A stretch of 48,948 nucleotides of DNA from Colidextribacter sp. OB.20 (GTDB lineage Bacteria; Bacillota; Clostridia; Oscillospirales; Oscillospiraceae). The DNA lies in NCBI RefSeq assembly GCF_009911595.1, contig NZ_QWKG01000027.1, positions 1-48,948 of the forward strand, given 5' to 3'. Shown piece after piece: positions 44,622 through 48,948 of this stretch. How positions within the stretch are numbered: the stretch's first letter is position 1; the number at the start of each line of letters is the position of its first letter. A model generated the notes under the pieces. It was not told where the DNA came from and made no database searches. It saw only the letters and a program-made list of their open reading frames with translations. A program made the position numbers and the translations under genes.

Positions 44622-44660
44622 AAAAATCCGGGCCTTCATGAAAACAGGCTCGGATTTTTT
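44622..44660. terminator. Stray terminator hairpin between divergent genes
   Basis: AAAAATCCGGGCCT and AGGCTCGGATTTTTT form a 12-14 bp stem with T and A runs on both sides. It lies between two outward promoters with no gene ending at it. It may end an undetected short transcript or insulate the two promoters. Confidence 0.7.
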
Positions 44661-44735
44661 GCGTGTTTACCCACATGTGTCGGAGCACCCGCTGGAACGC
44701 GGCGGGAAAGCTCTGCCGCCGGAAAAGAGGGGAGC

Positions 44736-44764
44736 TTGACAAAAGAGCGCGATTATCGTATTGT
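44736..44764 (+). promoter_or_regulatory. Promoter of the YgjV-like gene
   Basis: A perfect TTGACA at 44736-44741 and TATTGT at 44759-44764 are 17 bp apart. Confidence 0.65.
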
Positions 44765-44827
44765 AGTGACCGGAATTTTCGGACGCCCCGGGGGCAAGCT
44801 ATGATGGGAAGGAAAAGAGGTGCGGCT

Positions 44828-45334
44828 GTGCTCAGTCTTGTAATAGGAAACTGTATTTCGGCGGCTGCCTCTGTGTTTCTGGCGATCAGCAGCTGCGCCC
44901 GGAACCAGAAAACAATCTATCTGTTTCAGCTGCTGGAGACGGCCACCTTCTGCGTCTCCTCTGTTTTTTTCGCCTCCTGGGCCGGGCTGTCCACTCTGCT
45001 GGTCTCTCTGGTGCGGAATGTTTTGGTGGTGAAAAACCGCTTCCGGAAATGGCATGTATATTTGTTTTCCGCCCTGGTTGTCCTGCTGGGACTCTATGTC
45101 AACAACCGGGGCGCTCTGGGGCTTCTCCCCATCACAGCGACAGTAGAAATCACATTCGCGAACTATTACGCGAAGAGCGTGGCGCTGATTAAGGCCAGCG
45201 TCTTGCTCAACACTGTCCTCTGGGCGGTCTACTCCTGCTTGATCTGGGACTTTGCCGCTGGTATTTCGGAGATTCTGATTTCCGTATTGGGTGCTGCTTC
45301 GCTGATTCAATATATGCGCCAGTCGAGGGGATAA
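44828..45334 (+). CDS. YgjV-like inner membrane protein, 168 aa
   Basis: The protein has five to six transmembrane helices and resembles the YgjV family: CISAAASVFLAISSCARNQKTIYLFQLLETATFC, LLVSLVRNVLVVKNRF, LVVLLGLYVNNRGALGLLPITATVEITFANYY, and LLNTVLWAVYSCLIWDFAAGISEIL. YgjV has no assigned function; the helical pattern suggests a small transport or carrier-like protein. GTG at 44828 is chosen since AGAGGT lies six bases before it. ATG at 44801 is an alternative. Confidence 0.75.
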   Translation: MLSLVIGNCISAAASVFLAISSCARNQKTIYLFQLLETATFCVSSVFFASWAGLSTLLVSLVRNVLVVKNRFRKWHVYLFSALVVLLGLYVNNRGALGLLPITATVEITFANYYAKSVALIKASVLLNTVLWAVYSCLIWDFAAGISEILISVLGAASLIQYMRQSRG

Positions 45335-45366
45335 GCTGATTCATCTCATCCGCGCGGCTTACTGCC

Positions 45367-46500
45367 TTATGCTTCAAGCTTCACAGCCTGGCCATTGATC
45401 TCCACATCCTCTCCGGCGGGGATGAGGAGATATTTTTTGCCGTCAATAACCCGTGTCTCCACCAGATAGCTCTGGTCCGGGCTGACGGATAACGTGACCT
45501 GGGAGGTCTTGACCTCAAACTTCCCGGTGTTGATCAGGTTGGCCGGGTTGAGGACAGCGCCCCTGCCAAACAGCTCCCCGCATTTCTCCTTGAACGCGCC
45601 GGTCCGCTCCTGAGAAACGCCGCAGTCCTGAAGGATGGCAGCGATTTCTTCCGCCGTTACGGTGAGAGAATCGGGGGATTTGCTCTCCCTGTGCTCGGCG
45701 ATCTGGCTGGTCAGCCGCTCATGGATGGAGCGGACCACCTCCATGCTGCAGGCGTCCTCCAGAGACTCGGACAGGGCGCTTTGGAACGCCTCTCGCTGCT
45801 CGGCGGCGGACATGGGGGGATCGGTGTGGAACACGGCGTCAATGAACTCCTGGTGGAGCTCGTCCGCCTTTCGGGAGTAGAACAGGGCGTTGTAGATGTT
45901 GGCTGTCCGGTCGTCAAAGGCGGGGAAAAGAAAGCCGAGCTCCGGGGAGGACACCACCTGACTGGCTGCGTAGTGGAACTCGTTGTCTCCGGGGAAGTAG
46001 TTCAGCTCCGCCCGGCCCAGCTTTACCGGGCAGACACAGCACAGGATGTAGGTGAATACCTCCTCAGAGGAGTCCGCCTGGAGGGCATCGTCCTTCCCCC
46101 GTCTGGGGACATCGTAGGAATCGCAGGCCAACAGGAGAAGATAGCCGCTGTCCCCCATGTCCAGACTGTCAATGACCTTACGATAGAAATCGGCCCTGGC
46201 CTGTCCATCCTTCAGCCCGCTGGAACGCAGGGCGGACAGCAGCTTATGCTCCTGGCTGTCCATGACCTGCTGGGTAGAAAATACAATATCAATCAAGTTT
46301 TTGCCAAGTGTCCCGGACAGAGACCTTTTCAAAAGCCCCAGGTACTTCTCCGCCTCCTCCTGGGGCATGGTCCCGAGGGACTCATCCAAGTCGGAGACAA
46401 TCTCTTTGCTGCTGTTGACAAAGCAGCCATAGACGCGGCTGACCGCGTTCTTTTCCAGGCGCCAGCGACGGCGCAGCTCACTGACTTCTTTCTGATTCAT
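45367..46500 (-). CDS. DUF4317 family protein, 377 aa
   Basis: The N-terminal MNQKEVSELRRRWRLEKNAVSRVYGCFVNSSKEIVSDLDESLGTM and the segment VFTYILCCVCPVKLGRAELNYF...FLFPAFDDRTANIYNALFYSR are typical of DUF4317, a family largely confined to Firmicutes of gut habitats. Function is unknown; it has no membrane segment. The C-terminal DQSYLVETRVIDGKKYLLIPAGEDVEING looks like a small beta domain. It is transcribed alone from a TTGCAT/TACAAT promoter. Confidence 0.88.
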   Translation of the reverse strand: MNQKEVSELRRRWRLEKNAVSRVYGCFVNSSKEIVSDLDESLGTMPQEEAEKYLGLLKRSLSGTLGKNLIDIVFSTQQVMDSQEHKLLSALRSSGLKDGQARADFYRKVIDSLDMGDSGYLLLLACDSYDVPRRGKDDALQADSSEEVFTYILCCVCPVKLGRAELNYFPGDNEFHYAASQVVSSPELGFLFPAFDDRTANIYNALFYSRKADELHQEFIDAVFHTDPPMSAAEQREAFQSALSESLEDACSMEVVRSIHERLTSQIAEHRESKSPDSLTVTAEEIAAILQDCGVSQERTGAFKEKCGELFGRGAVLNPANLINTGKFEVKTSQVTLSVSPDQSYLVETRVIDGKKYLLIPAGEDVEINGQAVKLEA

Positions 46501-46553
46501 AGGAAACCTCTCTTTTGTAAAGTCGCCCTGTCAGGCAGGGCGCGGCAGCCTTT

Positions 46554-46582
46554 ATTGTAGCGCAGGGCGGAGGAAAATGCAA
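46554..46582 (-). promoter_or_regulatory. Promoter of the DUF4317 gene
   Basis: On the minus strand TTGCAT (46577-46582) and TACAAT (46554-46559) are 17 bp apart. A short GCCCTG/CAGGGC hairpin lies in the leader. Confidence 0.65.
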
Positions 46583-46682
46583 TTGTAAAGAAGCCGGCCG
46601 GTTTTTTGTTGAAGCACCGCGAAACCCTTTTCCGCTGAGGGAATCCGCTCCAAGCCTCCTGCGCCGTCCGGCGCCGAAGTAA

Positions 46683-46720
46683 GAAACAGCCCGGACGTGC
46701 GGTGAAGCATCGTCCAGGCT
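46683..46720 (-). terminator. Terminator of the HPr-like gene
   Basis: AGCCTGGAC and GTCCGGGCT pair (one mismatch) with a 15-base loop, followed on the minus strand by GTTTCTT. It lies about 40 bases after the HPr-like gene. Confidence 0.6.
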
Positions 46721-46760
46721 GCGGTTTTGTCATCACTTGCGTGCGGCCTGTCTGTATATC

Positions 46761-47021
46761 CTACAAATTGTTCCTGAAAAACCATTCCATGGTACCGGCG
46801 TTTGTCTCCTCATTTCCGCCGTCTACCGATACAGAGACGGTATCCCCTTTTCTGATATTCAGCCCCATAATGGCCAGAATCCGGGTGGCGAGGGTGAGCT
46901 CGCTCCCCGTTCTCCCGATGGTGATGGTGCTGTCAAGGGCCTTGGCGGTTTTGGCCAGCAGACCGGCATAGCGGGTATGGATCCCCACAGGGGCGGTAAT
47001 GGTGTATTCAAAGGTCGTCAT
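46761..47021 (-). CDS. HPr-like phosphocarrier protein, 86 aa
   Basis: The small protein has the HPr fold: FEYTITAPVGIHTRYAGLLAKTAKAL, then LTLATRILAIMGLNIRKGDTVSVSVDGGNEE. The phosphoryl-accepting His is in GIHTRYAG (normally GIHARPAG). By alignment Ser46, phosphorylated by HPr kinase in Firmicutes, is replaced by Arg in the TRILAIMG segment. It may act as a regulatory HPr homologue rather than the main PTS carrier. The start is the ATG after AAAGGA. It has its own promoter and terminator. Confidence 0.85.
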   Translation of the reverse strand: MTTFEYTITAPVGIHTRYAGLLAKTAKALDSTITIGRTGSELTLATRILAIMGLNIRKGDTVSVSVDGGNEETNAGTMEWFFRNNL

Positions 47022-47126
47022 CGAGATCAGTCCTTTCCTAAATCGGATAAATTGTCTGAAAGCAGGGCAGAAAAAGGGATGTTGGCATATTTTGCATTCC
47101 ATATGTTCCGCTCTTGCATGGCGCAA

Positions 47127-47155
47127 ATATTACCACGATGATTTTTTGCCGTCAA
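47127..47155 (-). promoter_or_regulatory. Promoter of the HPr-like gene
   Basis: On the minus strand TTGACG (47150-47155) and TAATAT (47127-47132) are 17 bp apart, about 105 nt before the start codon. The rest of the 47022-47264 gap is unremarkable. Confidence 0.5.
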
Positions 47156-47264
47156 GGAACAATATAGACAATATTTTCCCCTCAGGTCTGAAATATTTCT
47201 ATTCAGCCCCGCCCTGAGGGCCGGTCTGGACGGTGGGGGCAGGGCCACCTGCAAGCCCCGCCGT

Positions 47265-48338
47265 CTATTCTGTCAGCGCCTGAAAGACCGCACGGTTGTG
47301 TTCTACCGCCGAAGAATCCGGTTTGAAGGAGGCGGCCAGCTCGTTAAACGCCTCCGCTCTCCTTCGGTCGCCCAGGCAGCTGTAGCAGACGCACAACTGG
47401 ATACAGGGGAGATAGCCGTAGCAGTCCGGAGAGACGAAGCCGCCCCGGCGGTCGTCCCGGGCGCAGGTCAGGGCCAGGGCGTACCAGTAGGCGGCCTGCC
47501 AGTACTGCTCCCGCTGGAAAAACCAGCAGCCGATGTCGCAGCAGACCTCGGCCCGGGGCCGGTCATAGGTGAAGGTGCGGAACAGCGCCTCCAGCGCCGC
47601 CTGCTCATGGCCCAGCTTCTTATGGCAGTAGGCGCAGTGACAGCAGGCGTCGATGTTGTTCTCCACCCACCCCAGGCCCTCCTCCAAAAACGCCTCAAAG
47701 ACGGTCAGCGCCTCCTCCCAACGCCCATGGTAGTAGAGCTCCCGGCCATAGTAGAACTGCTGACGGGGCTCCAGCTCTCTCCCTGCGTCCAACTGCGCCT
47801 GGTAGATCCGCAGATTCCGGTCCGGGTCGGAGGGGCGGGTTTTGCGGTGGGTGACGGCGAAATTCCCGTAGAGAACCTTTCCCACCGACGTGACAGCCTC
47901 GTGGACGGCCCCCGCCCAGCTCATGCCCGCCCGATTTTTGATGAGCCGCTCCCGGTAGTAGGAGAAGGTGACCCGGCCGCTCTCGTCAAAGCCAGTGTGA
48001 TAGGGGGCCATAACCACCGAGACGCCGGGGTCCAGCGTCTCCTTCAGAGCCCGGAATTTCTCCTGGTCCTCCTCCAGGAGCACGTCGTCGGCATCCAGCC
48101 ACAGGCAGTAATCCATTGTCGCGTGGGAAAAGGACTCGTTCCGGGCGGCGGCGAAGTCGTCCCGCCAGGGGAAGTCATAGACTTGATCGGTAAAGCGGGC
48201 GGCGATCTCCTTTGTCCGGTCGGTGGAGCCGGTGTCCACGATGATAATCTCGTCCACCAGCTCCGCCGCGCTCTTCAGACAGCGGGCCAGCACATCCTCC
48301 TCGTTTTTTACAATCATGCATAGGCTGATACTCGCCAT
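47265..48338 (-). CDS. Family 2 glycosyltransferase with TPR-like C-terminus, 357 aa
   Basis: The N-terminal GT-A domain shows SLCMIVKNEEDVLARCLKSAAELVDEIIIVDTGSTDRTKEIA and the DXD-type WLDADDVL. The central part includes SWAGAVHEAV. A C-terminal region of about 150 residues is built of helical TPR-like repeats (EEALTVFEAFLEEGL, EQAALEALFRTF, YWQAAYWYALAL, DRRRAEAFNELA). Such SunS/BclA-linked enzymes often modify peptides or collagen-like proteins. ATG at 48338 follows GGAGG. It stands directly downstream of the collagen-like gene, so this protein is its likely target; that is inference. Confidence 0.88.
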   Translation of the reverse strand: MASISLCMIVKNEEDVLARCLKSAAELVDEIIIVDTGSTDRTKEIAARFTDQVYDFPWRDDFAAARNESFSHATMDYCLWLDADDVLLEEDQEKFRALKETLDPGVSVVMAPYHTGFDESGRVTFSYYRERLIKNRAGMSWAGAVHEAVTSVGKVLYGNFAVTHRKTRPSDPDRNLRIYQAQLDAGRELEPRQQFYYGRELYYHGRWEEALTVFEAFLEEGLGWVENNIDACCHCAYCHKKLGHEQAALEALFRTFTYDRPRAEVCCDIGCWFFQREQYWQAAYWYALALTCARDDRRGGFVSPDCYGYLPCIQLCVCYSCLGDRRRAEAFNELAASFKPDSSAVEHNRAVFQALTE

Positions 48339-48376
48339 ATCGCGGCCTCCTTTGATTGGATGGATTTGCTGAGGAA

Positions 48377-48401
48377 CTCCCGCCGGTAAAACCGGCGGGA
48401 G
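48377..48401 (-). terminator. Hairpin between the collagen-like and glycosyltransferase genes
   Basis: CTCCCGCCGG and CCGGCGGGAG form a 10-bp stem around TAAAA. There is only a weak T tract on the minus strand, so read-through into the glycosyltransferase is likely. Confidence 0.55.
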
Positions 48402-48435
48402 CCCTTTCTCTATCGGTTCGGAATGATGGCCGCGC

Positions 48436-48948
48436 TCAGTCGCCCAGCCGGACGACCAGCATGGAAGCGCCCGAGGCGCCGCTGGCCAGCTGGACACTGT
48501 CCAGGGCGGGGAGACCGCCCGTGCCGGGGATGCTGGGGGTCGTGGAGTAGGCCTGAAGCTCGATCGTGGTGCGCTCCGGCAGGGCCAATGTGAGCGTGCA
48601 TTCAAACTGCTGGGCGCCCAAAGTGGGGGCGATGACGCCCACATAGTCGTCGGTGCTGGAGAGCGACAGCCGGGTCCCCACCGGCTGGACGGAGGGAGCG
48701 CTGAGGGTCACACGGTAGGAGATCTGATAGGTGCCCGCCTTCTGCGGGCAGAACACCGATTTTCCCCCGAGCATCGAGCTTGAGTCGCCCAGGATGATCT
48801 CCGGGCAGGGGACCGACACATCCGGAAAGCCGATGAAATCATAGTCGCCGAGGCCGACGCTGCTGCCCCGGGTGTTGGCGGCGTAGGCGGCGATGGCCGT
48901 GGGGTTGGGGCCCGGGGCCCCGGTGGGGCCGGTGGGACCGGCGGGCCC
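48436..48948 (-). CDS. Collagen-like surface protein, C-terminal part (cut by window edge)
   Basis: The gene enters from beyond the window end. The first visible residues, GPAGPTGPTGAPGPN, are collagen Gly-X-Y triplets. They lead into a C-terminal globular domain: PTAIAAYAANTRGSSVG, PEIILGDSSSMLGGKSVFCPQKAGTYQISYRVTLSA, ending ASMLVVRLGD. This layout resembles BclA-type spore or cell-surface collagen-like proteins, whose C-terminal domain trimerises and starts triple-helix folding. About 170 residues are visible. The frame is open to the window edge. Confidence 0.85.
   Translation of the reverse strand, partial: GPAGPTGPTGAPGPNPTAIAAYAANTRGSSVGLGDYDFIGFPDVSVPCPEIILGDSSSMLGGKSVFCPQKAGTYQISYRVTLSAPSVQPVGTRLSLSSTDDYVGVIAPTLGAQQFECTLTLALPERTTIELQAYSTTPSIPGTGGLPALDSVQLASGASGASMLVVRLGD

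Overview
The window is about 49 kb of GC-rich DNA from a low-copy, Gram-positive-type bacterial chromosome. The best fit is a clostridial gut bacterium of the Oscillospiraceae (Flavonifractor/Oscillibacter-like); this is inference. It rests on strong GGAGG ribosome sites, lipobox lipoproteins, a T-box leader on the pheS operon, pyruvate phosphate dikinase with clostridial residue spacing, a minimal SufBC pair, DUF4317, an ECF sigma factor beside a membrane partner, and GC-rich palindromic repeats in most intergenic gaps. No phage, plasmid, IS transposase or CRISPR array is visible. It reads as core chromosome with heavy intergenic repeat decoration.

Layout. 1-275: tRNA-Glu(CTC), 5S rRNA and a terminator. 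0.3-6.7 kb: a small membrane protein, RNHCP protein, GNAT acetyltransferase, ComFB-like protein, aldehyde dehydrogenase, a HAAS-type membrane protein with a PadR regulator, and a CofE-like ligase. 6.7-12.1 kb: GtrA, pyruvate phosphate dikinase, DUF1294 protein, and an HPt/response-regulator pair. 12.4-21.6 kb: a complete arginine run, argG-argH-(hypothetical)-argC-argJ-argB-argD-argF. With ArgJ recycling the acetyl group, this converts glutamate to arginine given carbamoyl phosphate. 21.7-25.3 kb: ECF sigma factor, its 500-residue membrane partner and a transglutaminase-fold lipoprotein. 25.4-30.2 kb: a Phe T-box operon reading zinc ribbon, pheS, Imm51-like gene, pheT, on the minus strand. 30.3-41.4 kb: sufC-sufB, nnr, a lipoprotein, alr, a MazF-type toxin without a visible antitoxin, an exported coiled-coil protein, asnA, and a split cobalamin methionine synthase (reactivation protein plus metH). 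41.5-48.9 kb: galM, MATE exporter with MarR regulator, a YgjV-like membrane protein, DUF4317 protein, an HPr-like protein, a TPR glycosyltransferase, and the C-terminal part of a collagen-like surface protein cut by the window edge.

Two repeat families stand out. Family A (four copies, 3.9, 5.3, 13.7 and 23.8 kb) is about 110 bp of consecutive hairpins with imperfect terminal inverted repeats; the fourth copy is swollen to 240 bp by further palindromes. Family B is a dense set of short palindromes beginning TGTAGGG(G)CGG, found in almost every gap from 16.8 to 38.3 kb. In three genes (argC, argF, nnr) the TAG of the repeat is itself the stop codon. One cluster holds a 90-bp near-perfect duplication, and two 78-bp copies form long inverted-repeat units.

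The most promising leads are the stop-codon-supplying repeats, the nested family-A element, the roughly 105-residue cysteine-rich insertion in PheT, the solitary MazF behind a 15-bp hairpin, and the Imm51-like gene inside the Phe-tRNA synthetase operon. All functional calls come from reading the sequence alone; no database search was run.
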